Assembly: GCA_028287395.1 (NCBI GenBank)
Contig: JAQBPR010000003.1
Coordinates: 62,001 to 126,000 of the forward strand
Length of the DNA stretch: 64,000 nucleotides
Source of the DNA: Bacilli bacterium
Lineage (GTDB): Bacteria; Bacillota; Bacilli; Paenibacillales; NBRC-103111
Direction: 5' to 3'
Positions 56,916-64,000 of this stretch are shown piece by piece. The translations under genes and the position numbers were made by a program. Positions within the stretch are counted from its first letter, which is position 1; every line of letters begins with the position of its first letter. The notes beneath the pieces are model-generated. The model saw only the letters and a program-made list of their open reading frames with translations. It was not told the origin of the DNA and made no database searches.

Positions 56916-58478
56916 ATGTTTGGAAAAGTGTATAGCGCGTGTATTCAAGGGATCGATGCGCAAATGATAGCAGTAGAAGTGGATATCAGCAATGGTTTGC
57001 CGCAAATTAATTTGGTCGGATTGCCAGACTTGGCTGTAAGGGAATCCGTCGAACGGGTCAGAGCAGCAATCAAAAACTGCGGATATTCGTTTCCCATGGA
57101 GCGAATCACCGTCAATTTGGCTCCGGCAGACGTCCGAAAGGAAGGAGCTTCCTTTGATTTAGCGATCGCTTTAGGTATTTTATTAGCAAGCGGTCAAATC
57201 GATGCAGAAAGCTTAGAAAATACTTTAATCATAGGCGAATTATCGCTAGATGGAACCTTACGACCGGTACCTGGGGTGCTTTCGATGGTGCATGAAGCCA
57301 AAACAAGAGAAATCACACGTATATTATTACCGCACGAAAATGCTAAAGAAGCCTTGCTTATTGAGGGAGTAAACGTTTTTCCACTGCACAATCTGAAGGA
57401 TATGAAGCAGCGGCAGCAGGATCTAATTAATGGGATTAATTATTTGGATCATTCAGAAAATATCAGTGATCATAAAGGAATAATAACGGAGGAGCATAAA
57501 TCAAAGCAACAGCATCTTGACTTTGGAGATGTAAGTGGTCAGCACCATGCCAAAAGAGCGCTGACAATTGCTGCGTCTGGGATGCATAATATTCTGCTTA
57601 TTGGTCCGCCCGGCTCGGGAAAAACGATGCTCATTCGTAGACTGCCTTCTATCCTCCCAAGTATGCTCGATCAGGAAGCACTGGAAGTGACTAAAATCTA
57701 CTCTGTCGCTGGACAGCTAAACGAGCATAATCAATTCATTCGCGATCGACCATTTCGTTCACCACATCATACGATTTCTTCCGGCGGTTTGATTGGCGGG
57801 GGCTCAATTCCTAAACCTGGCGAAGTTAGCTTAGCTCATCGCGGCATCCTCTTTCTCGATGAACTGCCGGAATTTTCACGTCATGTTTTAGAGGTGCTTC
57901 GTCAACCGTTAGAGGATCGACGAGTAACAATAGCACGCGCAAGAGCCGTGTACAGCTTTCCAGCTGATTTTATCTTCGCCGCTTCGATGAACCCCTGTCC
58001 TTGCGGTTATTCCGGTTCAGAAACACTTGCCCACAGCTGCTCCTGCAGTCCATTAAAAATCCTCCAATATCGCGCGAAAATTTCCGGTCCCTTATTGGAT
58101 CGGATTGATTTGCATGTCGAGGTTCCGAGAATGGATTATGCTGCTTTAACGACGAAAGAAAATCAGTTATCCTCAGCTCAAATGATTGAAGCGGTGTTAA
58201 ATTCGCATCAGCGGCAGCAGAAACGCTATGCGAAACGTGGAATCTGTTTCAATGGGGAGCTGTCGGGGCGTATGCTGCGCGAATTCTGCTCGCTAAAACC
58301 CGAAGCAGAGCAATTACTTCTCCAAGCATTTGACGCGTTAGGATTAAGCGTAAGAGCCCACGATCGTATCCTCAAAATAGCGTTGACTATTGCTGATTTG
58401 GAAGAAAGTGACTCGATTGAGTGTACTCACCTGGCAGAAGCGATCCAATACCGCCAGCTTGATCGCAAACCGCTTTAA
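56916..58478 (+). CDS. comM: ComM/YifB family AAA+ protein (Mg-chelatase-like)
   Basis: 520 residues. In Gram-negative naturally competent bacteria ComM is a hexameric helicase promoting branch migration during transformation. An N-terminal Lon-like S5 domain (LVGLPDLAVRESVERVRAAI) comes before the AAA+ module: Walker A LLIGPPGSGKTMLIRRLPSI near residue 230, Walker B LFLDELPEF, and a Cys-rich segment (MNPCPCGYSG ... CSCSP). It is the only protein gene on the plus strand here. The ATG at 56916 has GGGGAG 11 nt upstream. Its stop overlaps the end of yraN by 4 nt on the other strand. Confidence 0.95.
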   Translation: MFGKVYSACIQGIDAQMIAVEVDISNGLPQINLVGLPDLAVRESVERVRAAIKNCGYSFPMERITVNLAPADVRKEGASFDLAIALGILLASGQIDAESLENTLIIGELSLDGTLRPVPGVLSMVHEAKTREITRILLPHENAKEALLIEGVNVFPLHNLKDMKQRQQDLINGINYLDHSENISDHKGIITEEHKSKQQHLDFGDVSGQHHAKRALTIAASGMHNILLIGPPGSGKTMLIRRLPSILPSMLDQEALEVTKIYSVAGQLNEHNQFIRDRPFRSPHHTISSGGLIGGGSIPKPGEVSLAHRGILFLDELPEFSRHVLEVLRQPLEDRRVTIARARAVYSFPADFIFAASMNPCPCGYSGSETLAHSCSCSPLKILQYRAKISGPLLDRIDLHVEVPRMDYAALTTKENQLSSAQMIEAVLNSHQRQQKRYAKRGICFNGELSGRMLREFCSLKPEAEQLLLQAFDALGLSVRAHDRILKIALTIADLEESDSIECTHLAEAIQYRQLDRKPL

Positions 58479-58849
58479 AATGCATGCCGCAAATGATCGA
58501 TGCGAACCAGTTCAGTCTGTAAGCTCATTATTACCGAAATGAGATCAAATCTTACTTTACATTCATATTTACGTTGGTGGTGAAGATATACTTGCGCTGT
58601 TTCACGGACTTGCTTCTGTTTGCGGGTGTCAACCGATTCCTGGGGTGTGCCGAAAGTACCTGTCTGTCTCCGCGTACGTACTTCAATAAAAACAAGTGTT
58701 TCTTCATCCTGCGCTACAATATCTAATTCACCTGTCCGACAGCGCCAATTGCAATGAAGGATCGCGTAATTTAAGTCAATTAAATGCTGCAGTGCGAGCT
58801 TCTCACCCAGTTCCCCCAGCTTTTTCCGATTATCTTTAATTTCACTCAT
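58475..58849 (-). CDS. YraN family (UPF0102) endonuclease-like protein
   Basis: 124 residues with the UPF0102 restriction-endonuclease-like core: GELGEKLALQHLIDLNYAIL, CRTGELDIVAQDEETLVFIE and VRTRR give the Glu/Asp-Glu-Lys-type metal site. The ATG overlaps the ylqH-like stop by 4 nt. The function in Firmicutes is unproven; a DNA-processing role is suggested by the fold. Confidence 0.9.
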   Translation of the reverse strand: MSEIKDNRKKLGELGEKLALQHLIDLNYAILHCNWRCRTGELDIVAQDEETLVFIEVRTRRQTGTFGTPQESVDTRKQKQVRETAQVYLHHQRKYECKVRFDLISVIMSLQTELVRIDHLRHAF

Positions 58850-59139
58850 AAATGATTAATCATTCCTGTAGCACGTTTATCAGAGCGGTAAATAAAGCTG
58901 AGTATTTCTGCAACAAGCTGATACAGCTCTGCCGGAATCTCTTGATTTAAATCCAGCTTGGACAATACTTCTACAAGGGAAGCGTCCTCTTGCATAGGAA
59001 TTCCATGTTCCTTGGCTTTTTTCATAATGATTTCGGCAATTTGACCCTTCCCTTTGGCAACAACAACCGGTGCTTGTTGTTTATCTGAGGAATAGCGCAG
59101 TGCTACCGCTTTTTTGATTTGATCCTTTTTTTCGGTCAT
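58846..59139 (-). CDS. FlhB C-terminal-domain-like protein (YlqH type)
   Basis: 97 residues, similar to the cytoplasmic switch domain of FlhB/YscU (KKAVALRYSSDKQQAPVVVA, KGKGQIAEIIMKKAKEHGIP, EIPAELYQLVAEILSFIYRS). There are no membrane helices and the NPTH autocleavage motif is missing (YSSDKQQAPVV replaces it). It overlaps the FliK-like gene before it and yraN after it by 4 nt each. A soluble FlhB-like partner of the FliK-like protein is the natural inference; the role is unknown. Confidence 0.88.
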   Translation of the reverse strand: MTEKKDQIKKAVALRYSSDKQQAPVVVAKGKGQIAEIIMKKAKEHGIPMQEDASLVEVLSKLDLNQEIPAELYQLVAEILSFIYRSDKRATGMINHL

Positions 59140-60968
59140 ACGCGAATATCCACACCTTTATATGGTTTCGATACATAATGCATTGCATTAACGTTTTTAC
59201 TTGAATCCTGAGTTGGTGCCGACGAATCATTCTCATCTGAGGGAAATGGTGTACATTTCAAAGAGAGAAACTGGTAGCCGATATTGTGCAGGCTTGAAGC
59301 AATTTCATCTCGCGACTTTTCGAGTAAGCTGGAAACAAAATCATGATCATTATGCACTTGTAAACTAACGATGCGATTATAAACCTGTACATCCACTAAA
59401 GTGTCACCGATCGATTTCATCCTTAGATCAAAAAGTAAACGACAGTTGTTCGCATCGATTTCACCGCGACTGCCTTTTTGCGATTGAATGTGAACCGCTG
59501 CCGTTTGCTCACCAGCAGCATTATTCATAGGTATCATTAAAGTAATATGTGTAAACATAGCAGAACGATCCGGCGAAAGTAACAGCTGTTGTCCGGTTAT
59601 TTGCTGAAGAAGCTTCTCTGAGCTTTCTTTAATAGCAGAAGGTGTATCATCCATGGCATTCAATTGCAATAATGCGGCTTTTAAAGTATCGGCAATCGTC
59701 TGTTTTACGACCTCATTCGCTTCTCCAGAAGTTGGACTCGCGGCTGTAAGTTGTGCTGTTAAGGGCTCTAACGGTTTATGAAATATTTTATCAAGGCCAG
59801 ATGCTTTATCTAAAACTTTAAAAAGCTGCTGCTCATGCTCCACACCAAGTGATTTGAGCCATTTACTAATCCATTGAGCAGGGTCTGTTTCAGCAGTTTG
59901 TATTGCAGCAGGTGCATTCGTGCTGGTTAATTGAGTAGATAATGTTTCATTTAACCCTGCTTGTTTCGTCTCTTTATTCACTTGCGTCAAATTCTCATTC
60001 ACAGCGCTAGCTTTAACTATATTCTCCGGTAAATTATCGTTAATATCGCTAGCTTTAACTGTTTTCTCCGGTAAATTATCGTTAATAGGAGTTCCCGGTT
60101 TCCCTTGATCCCTATTAATGGGTTGATTCGTTGTTGTACCCGTTGCTGCAACAGATGAGGGATCTGGTAATGTACGATTCAGTATATTCACATTCGGGTC
60201 CAGTTTGTCTGAAGCTGGGTTCACCATACGAGCCGAAGTCGTTACTTGAGCGTTTTTGTTATTCATTTCAATGCCAGCTTCAACATCCTTAAAAGCTTGC
60301 GAAGCTAATCCCTGTAAGTTCACCAACAACTGTTTCACTTGTGTCAATGTTTCATGAACAGGATTTGATTGCGGTGTGTGATTTAAAGTATCGCTAATTT
60401 GGTGAGTTAGTTGATCCAAATTCGTTTCGATCGGAGAGCCGTTCAACACCTGATGCAATGAACTAACCGTTTCGGTAGTAATGGGAAGCCCGCGTTTAAC
60501 GGCAAGCAGCGCGGCCTGCTGCCAATTCTCTGGCTGTACATTAGCAGGAATTTGCGCCAAAACCTTAGCAAAGGACTGAACTTTGTCTGGAGTTAAGGGG
60601 ATATTCTCTTGATGTAATGTTTGAATGATTTGGCGATTAGTCGGATTATCCTTCAAGCCCATATTCTTCAAAACATCGCCTATGGATTCGTCTGCAATTT
60701 CAACTGTTGAATTAGCAAGAGGCTTAAACACAATTTGTCCGTTGGCAGACTCGGGCTGTACCTGCAATAAGGTAACTTGGCCTTGCTTTAAAGGGATTTC
60801 TAAATGTGCTTTCATTTGCACGCCGCCAATATTTATTAAAGCATCCTGATCTGCGAGTAATTGCAGCACCATACCTTTGACGATTTGACCTACTTTAAGT
60901 TCTAATGTCTTCGCATCACCCGGCTGAGCTTCACTTATTAGACTGCGCATCAGCTGCCCTATGTTCAT
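59136..60968 (-). CDS. FliK-like large protein (YlqG type)
   Basis: 610 residues. An N-terminal domain (about 1-80, MNIGQLMRSLISEAQPGDAK) and a long low-complexity Asn/Thr/Pro-rich middle with a 14-residue tandem repeat near residue 300 lead to a C-terminal region (about 475-590) resembling the Flg_hook domain of FliK. The position, rnhB - this gene - FlhB-like gene, matches ylqG-ylqH of B. subtilis. The function is unknown; a ruler or switch-type role is inferred. AGGAGGGG precedes the ATG. Confidence 0.82.
   Translation of the reverse strand: MNIGQLMRSLISEAQPGDAKTLELKVGQIVKGMVLQLLADQDALINIGGVQMKAHLEIPLKQGQVTLLQVQPESANGQIVFKPLANSTVEIADESIGDVLKNMGLKDNPTNRQIIQTLHQENIPLTPDKVQSFAKVLAQIPANVQPENWQQAALLAVKRGLPITTETVSSLHQVLNGSPIETNLDQLTHQISDTLNHTPQSNPVHETLTQVKQLLVNLQGLASQAFKDVEAGIEMNNKNAQVTTSARMVNPASDKLDPNVNILNRTLPDPSSVAATGTTTNQPINRDQGKPGTPINDNLPEKTVKASDINDNLPENIVKASAVNENLTQVNKETKQAGLNETLSTQLTSTNAPAAIQTAETDPAQWISKWLKSLGVEHEQQLFKVLDKASGLDKIFHKPLEPLTAQLTAASPTSGEANEVVKQTIADTLKAALLQLNAMDDTPSAIKESSEKLLQQITGQQLLLSPDRSAMFTHITLMIPMNNAAGEQTAAVHIQSQKGSRGEIDANNCRLLFDLRMKSIGDTLVDVQVYNRIVSLQVHNDHDFVSSLLEKSRDEIASSLHNIGYQFLSLKCTPFPSDENDSSAPTQDSSKNVNAMHYVSKPYKGVDIRV
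60003..60086. repeat. 42-bp tandem duplication inside the FliK-like gene
   Basis: Two adjacent copies with a 42-bp period (shared core GCTAGCTTTAACT and TTCTCCGGTAAATTATCGTT) encode two 14-residue units of the type INDNLPExxVKAS, with a third diverged unit next to them. It is in frame. Confidence 0.8.
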
Positions 60969-61039
60969 CGTAACCCCTCCTAACCCTTATATCGGCTTTA
61001 AAAGCAGTTTTGCATACAGAAACATTTAAACCCTGAGCG

Positions 61040-61648
61040 TCAAAATAATTGCTGCTGCACGTGCAGCAGTTTACTTAAAAAAGATACGCGATGAAGTGGA
61101 CAAGGACCATATTCTTTTATTTTGTCACGATGAAATGATGTCGCATATCCTTTGTGGCTCGCAATACCATATTGCGGATACTGCCGATCCCATTGTAAGC
61201 ACATACGATCTCTTGTTACTTTGGCAATAATCGAAGCAGCTGCAATAGATTGACTTAAAGCGTCTCCATGAATGATCGCTGTTTGGGGTATGCTGCTGTC
61301 TACTTTTTCAGCATCGACCAACATATAATCAGGCTTAATGATTAATTGTTCCAAGGCCAGCTTCATCGCTAATCGCGAAGCTTGTTTTATATTTATTTGG
61401 TCTATGATTAAACAATCTACATATCCGATCCCAATGGTTAAAGCTTGTTCCATTATAATTTCATAAAGCATGTCCCGTTTTTTTTCAGAAAGCTTCTTGG
61501 AATCGTTAATTCCATCGATGCTTAAGCCCGCAGGAAGAACAACCGCTGCAGCAACAACATCACCGAATAAACAGCCTCGTCCCACTTCATCTATTCCAGC
61601 AATATGCATGATTTGACGATCCCATAGAGATTGTTCGTACTGCAGCAT
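61040..61648 (-). CDS. rnhB: Ribonuclease HII
   Basis: Cuts RNA in RNA-DNA hybrids and single ribonucleotides in DNA; 202 residues. Catalytic Asp-Glu pair in GIDEVGRGCLFG, then DSKKLSEKKRDML, Asp in MLVDAEKV and Asp-containing ASIIAKVTRDRM. The start at 61648 is chosen because AAGGAG lies 9 nt upstream; an ATG 8 codons earlier overlaps that site. Confidence 0.96.
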   Translation of the reverse strand: MLQYEQSLWDRQIMHIAGIDEVGRGCLFGDVVAAAVVLPAGLSIDGINDSKKLSEKKRDMLYEIIMEQALTIGIGYVDCLIIDQINIKQASRLAMKLALEQLIIKPDYMLVDAEKVDSSIPQTAIIHGDALSQSIAAASIIAKVTRDRMCLQWDRQYPQYGIASHKGYATSFHRDKIKEYGPCPLHRVSFLSKLLHVQQQLF

Positions 61649-61721
61649 GAGCCACCACTCCTTTTGCTTCATTATACTGCAATGCGGATGAACGCAGCTA
61701 TATAAAAGCTTTATCCAACTT

Positions 61722-61777
61722 CAAAAATAACTAAAAAGCCACTTTGTTGATAAAGCTTCAAAGTGACAGTTATTTTT
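61722..61777 (-). terminator. Terminator after rbgA
   Basis: Minus-strand inverted repeat: outer AAATAACT / AGTTATTT and inner GTCACTTTG / CAAAGTGGC around a 12-nt loop, with TTTTT inside the 3' arm and a T-rich end. Lies between rbgA and rnhB. Confidence 0.8.
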
Positions 61778-61795
61778 GTATAAATAATAAAAATA

Positions 61796-62659
61796 TTATT
61801 GTGGCGCTTCCAAGCTCACGCGTCCCATCTTACCCGCACGCAGTTCTCTTAAAATTATCATCGATACCTTATCTAAATCGATTCGGCCACCGCTAAGCAC
61901 ACATCCTCTTTTTCGGCCAATGGTTTCCATTACTTTCACAACTTCGTTCGGATCGGATAAATCCGTAGGAATCGATTCAATAGCAAACCTTTCCGTCAAA
62001 TAATCCGCATAGTGCTCCGACAAATAACGAATGACAAAAAAAGCGATTTCATCTGCGTGGAGCAATTCTTCCTTAATCGCACCAGTAGCCGCCAAGCGGA
62101 GACCCACATTCTGATCTTCAAATTTCGGCCATAAAATGCCTGGGGTATCCAATAATTCCATTTCTGTGCCCATCTTAATCCATTGCTGTCCTTTAGTTAC
62201 ACCAGGACGGTCTCCTGTTGCTGCAATCTTCTTGCCTGCTAAACGGTTAATCAATGTCGACTTACCCACGTTCGGTATGCCAACGATTAAAGCTCTTACA
62301 GACCTTGGAATGATCCCTTTACGGATTTGCTGTTCGATTTTATGCTGAACCAAAACTTTGCAGCGAGGTACAATTTCGCGAATTTGATTGCCGGAAACAG
62401 CATCAATAGGCAGAGCATCGAGCTCGGATTCTTTGAAATAAGCCACCCATGCAGCCGTTACAATTGGATCTGCTAAATCAGCTTTGTTCAACAAAACTAA
62501 ACGCGGTTTCCCCTGCAAAATTTCGTCAATCATCGGATTACGGCTGGATAAAGGAATCCGCGCATCCAGCAATTCGATCACGACATCAATCAGCTTCAGC
62601 TTCTCTTGAATTTGTCGCCGCGCCTTGGTCATATGGCCAGGAAACCAATTAATTGTCAT
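61796..62659 (-). CDS. rbgA: Ribosome biogenesis GTPase RbgA (YlqF)
   Basis: Needed for a late step of 50S subunit assembly; 287 residues. The GTPase motifs are circularly permuted: G4 (LLNKADLAD near residue 58) comes before G1 ([20 protein letters not shown] near residue 125) and G3 (DTPGILWPK). The N-terminal [13 protein letters not shown] is diagnostic. Lies between lepB and rnhB. Confidence 0.97.
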   Translation of the reverse strand: MTINWFPGHMTKARRQIQEKLKLIDVVIELLDARIPLSSRNPMIDEILQGKPRLVLLNKADLADPIVTAAWVAYFKESELDALPIDAVSGNQIREIVPRCKVLVQHKIEQQIRKGIIPRSVRALIVGIPNVGKSTLINRLAGKKIAATGDRPGVTKGQQWIKMGTEMELLDTPGILWPKFEDQNVGLRLAATGAIKEELLHADEIAFFVIRYLSEHYADYLTERFAIESIPTDLSDPNEVVKVMETIGRKRGCVLSGGRIDLDKVSMIILRELRAGKMGRVSLEAPQ

Positions 62660-62675
62660 TACTTCACCTCAAAAT

Positions 62676-63233
62676 CTACTGGTGCACAAATTTTATTTTA
62701 TCCAGCGGCCAAAAAATAAAATCCGCTCTTCCCACAATTCTTGAAAACTCCATGGGGCCAATCATTCTGCTATCGTTGCTGTTCTTGCGATTGTCGCCCA
62801 TAGCAAAAAATGTACCCGCCGGAATCGTGATTTCGTTGAAAGGTTGATTGTAGTTCGGGTCTGCGGTAACTTGGTCGCGTATATAATCTTCATCCAATAC
62901 TTTACCGTTTAAGTATACTTTGTTGTTTGCAATCTTTATTGTATCCCCCGGCAAGCCGATTACTCTTTTAATATAATCTTTCCCTTCGGGTGCATGAAAG
63001 ACTACGACTTCACCTCGATGGGGCTTACGGATCGAGTATATAATTTCGTTCACTATCAAACGTTCGCCTGTAACAAAGTTCGGCTGCATCGAAGGGCCGT
63101 CCACAATGAATGGTGCGAAAATAAACATGCGGATGACAACAACGAGAATTCCAGCTATGGCAAGTGCTTTAATCCACTCCCATATTTCATTTTTTGCGGG
63201 AATCGGCTGCTGCGCTGTGTTTTCTTGTTCCAA
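62676..63233 (-). CDS. lepB: Type I signal peptidase
   Basis: Removes signal peptides at the outer face of the membrane; 185 residues, the short Sip form. One membrane helix (about residues 19-40), catalytic Ser48 (VDGPSMQP), Lys89 (DYIKRVIGLPGD) and the GDNRKNSNDSR box. TTG at 63233 is chosen because GGAAGG lies 8 nt upstream; the frame stays open to 63284 but that would run into the rplS terminator. Confidence 0.95.
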   Translation of the reverse strand: MEQENTAQQPIPAKNEIWEWIKALAIAGILVVVIRMFIFAPFIVDGPSMQPNFVTGERLIVNEIIYSIRKPHRGEVVVFHAPEGKDYIKRVIGLPGDTIKIANNKVYLNGKVLDEDYIRDQVTADPNYNQPFNEITIPAGTFFAMGDNRKNSNDSRMIGPMEFSRIVGRADFIFWPLDKIKFVHQ

Positions 63234-63260
63234 TCGTTGCACCTTCCTTTCTATTTGGGA

Positions 63261-63290
63261 AAACGAAAAGGAGCCTGCTAACAAGCCCCC
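63261..63290 (-). terminator. Probable terminator after rplS
   Basis: Minus-strand 8-bp stem GGGGCTTG / CAGGCTCC with two G-T pairs, a TTAG loop and TTTTCGTTTT after it. Lies between rplS and lepB. Confidence 0.55.
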
Positions 63291-63298
63291 CGTTAAAA

Positions 63299-63640
63299 CT
63301 ATCGAATTTCTTTAATTCTCGCTGCCTTACCACGAAGTTCACGTAAGTAGTACAGTTTAGCGCGGCGCACTTTACCTCTGCGAGCCACTTCGATTCTTTC
63401 TATTTTTGGCGAATGCAATGGAAATGTTCTTTCCACGCCAACGCCATACGAAATTTTGCGTACGGTAAATGTTTTGCTGATTCCTGCACCATGGCGTTTA
63501 ATAACCACACCTTCGAACATTTGAATCCGCTCGCGCGTACCCTCGATTACTTTCACGTGTACCTTCAATGTATCGCCGGGGCGAAAACTTGGAAGATCTT
63601 GGCGCAATTGTTCCTTCGTAATTTCTTGAATTAAACTCAT
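63299..63640 (-). CDS. rplS: 50S ribosomal protein L19
   Basis: 113 residues with the L19 core ([60 protein letters not shown]). GGAGGAAG precedes the ATG. Follows trmD, as in most bacteria, but has its own promoter and leader. Confidence 0.98.
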   Translation of the reverse strand: MSLIQEITKEQLRQDLPSFRPGDTLKVHVKVIEGTRERIQMFEGVVIKRHGAGISKTFTVRKISYGVGVERTFPLHSPKIERIEVARRGKVRRAKLYYLRELRGKAARIKEIR

Positions 63641-63740
63641 ATTGACTTCCTCCTTCCACTCAGGTGTTCATACCGCCGTCATCGTTTTGTTCTAAGCTGT
63701 CATGCGTAGCGGACCACCGAATTAAACAAAAATTCACAAC
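63641..63740 (-). ncRNA. Candidate L19 leader RNA upstream of rplS
   Basis: A 5' leader of about 100 nt lies between the promoter at 63747-63775 and rplS. It contains GGTGGTCCGCTACGC and GGCGGTATGAACACC segments that could pair. L19 autoregulatory leaders are known at this position in Firmicutes. The structure was not folded and the match to that family was not tested. Confidence 0.4.
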
Positions 63741-63746
63741 AGACTT

Positions 63747-63775
63747 ATGTTACCATAGAGAACGGTGAAAAACAA
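63747..63775 (-). promoter_or_regulatory. Candidate sigma-A promoter of rplS
   Basis: On the minus strand TTGTTT (63770-63775), a 17-nt spacer and TAACAT (63747-63752) with an extended TGG before the -10. It lies in the trmD-rplS gap. Confidence 0.5.
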
Positions 63776-63795
63776 CACAAAAATCATTTAAAACG

Positions 63796-64000
63796 CTATG
63801 CTTTCGTTTCCTGATCCCAAGCTTTAATCCATTGTTGTTCTTCTTTGCTCAACTTAACTTGCGCTAAAAGTTCTGGCCGACGTTCCCAAGTTCTGCGTAA
63901 AGATTGCTGCCTCCGCCATTTGCCCACATTTTCATGGTGACCTGAGATAAGTACATCCGGAACATCCCATTCACGAAATCTAGCTGGTCTAGTGTAATGC
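63796..64000 (-). CDS. trmD: tRNA (guanine-37 N1)-methyltransferase, C-terminal end (5' end beyond window)
   Basis: My translation of the minus strand gives 67 residues ending in [23 protein letters not shown], then [20 protein letters not shown] and RPELLAQVK. This is the C-terminal domain of TrmD, with the usual TRP and SGHH-type motif. It comes directly before rplS, the standard order. Confidence 0.9.
   Translation of the reverse strand, partial: HYTRPARFREWDVPDVLISGHHENVGKWRRQQSLRRTWERRPELLAQVKLSKEEQQWIKAWDQETKA

Overview
The window is a chromosomal segment from a flagellated low-GC Gram-positive bacterium of the Bacillales, most likely in or near Paenibacillaceae. Supporting signs are a conserved Bacillales gene order (trmD-rplS-lepB-rbgA-rnhB ... 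sucCD-dprA-topA-trmFO-xerC-hslVU-fla/che-rpsB-tsf-pyrH-frr-uppS-cdsA-dxr-rseP-proS-polC), the B. subtilis-type chemotaxis set (CheC, CheD, FliY), a Gram-positive PolC, strong AGGAGG-type ribosome binding sites and frequent TTG/GTG starts. A short-form prolyl-tRNA synthetase and a FapA-type protein next to sigD also fit. Nearly everything is on the minus strand; only comM and one predicted small RNA are on the plus strand. The genus is inferred, not proven.

Layout, in the direction of transcription (high to low coordinates). 63.8-58.5 kb: trmD end, rplS with a promoter and leader, lepB, rbgA, rnhB, then a 4-nt-overlapping trio of a FliK-like protein (YlqG type), an FlhB-C-domain-like protein (YlqH type) and YraN. 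ComM runs head-on into yraN on the plus strand. 56.8-46.3 kb: a small zinc-ribbon protein, sucCD, dprA, topA, trmFO, xerC, hslV, hslU. 46.1-15.1 kb: one very long flagellar/chemotaxis operon of 37 genes, with rod/hook/MS-ring/switch genes first, the export gate next, then FlhF/FlhG, chemotaxis genes, sigma-D and four poorly known genes. 14.9-2.0 kb: rpsB-tsf, pyrH-frr-uppS-cdsA-dxr-rseP-proS (translation, phospholipid, isoprenoid and membrane-proteolysis genes), then polC. 1.8 kb to the left edge: most of helD, an RNA-polymerase-recycling helicase.

No tRNA, rRNA, CRISPR array, complete insertion sequence or prophage was seen. No gene-free stretch exceeds about 240 bases. The two longest are 50595-50830 (a topA terminator plus a long imperfect palindrome) and 46092-46322 (the hslU terminator plus candidate promoters of the fla/che operon; codY, which sits here in many Bacillales, is absent).

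The observations most worth following are: a perfect consensus sigma-A promoter on the plus strand between helD and polC that drives nothing but a terminator about 110 nt later, and so predicts a small RNA antisense to the helD leader; the roughly 115-bp palindromic element upstream of trmFO; the missing codY; the FliK-like/FlhB-C-like pair outside the flagellar operon; and the group of uncharacterised genes around sigD.
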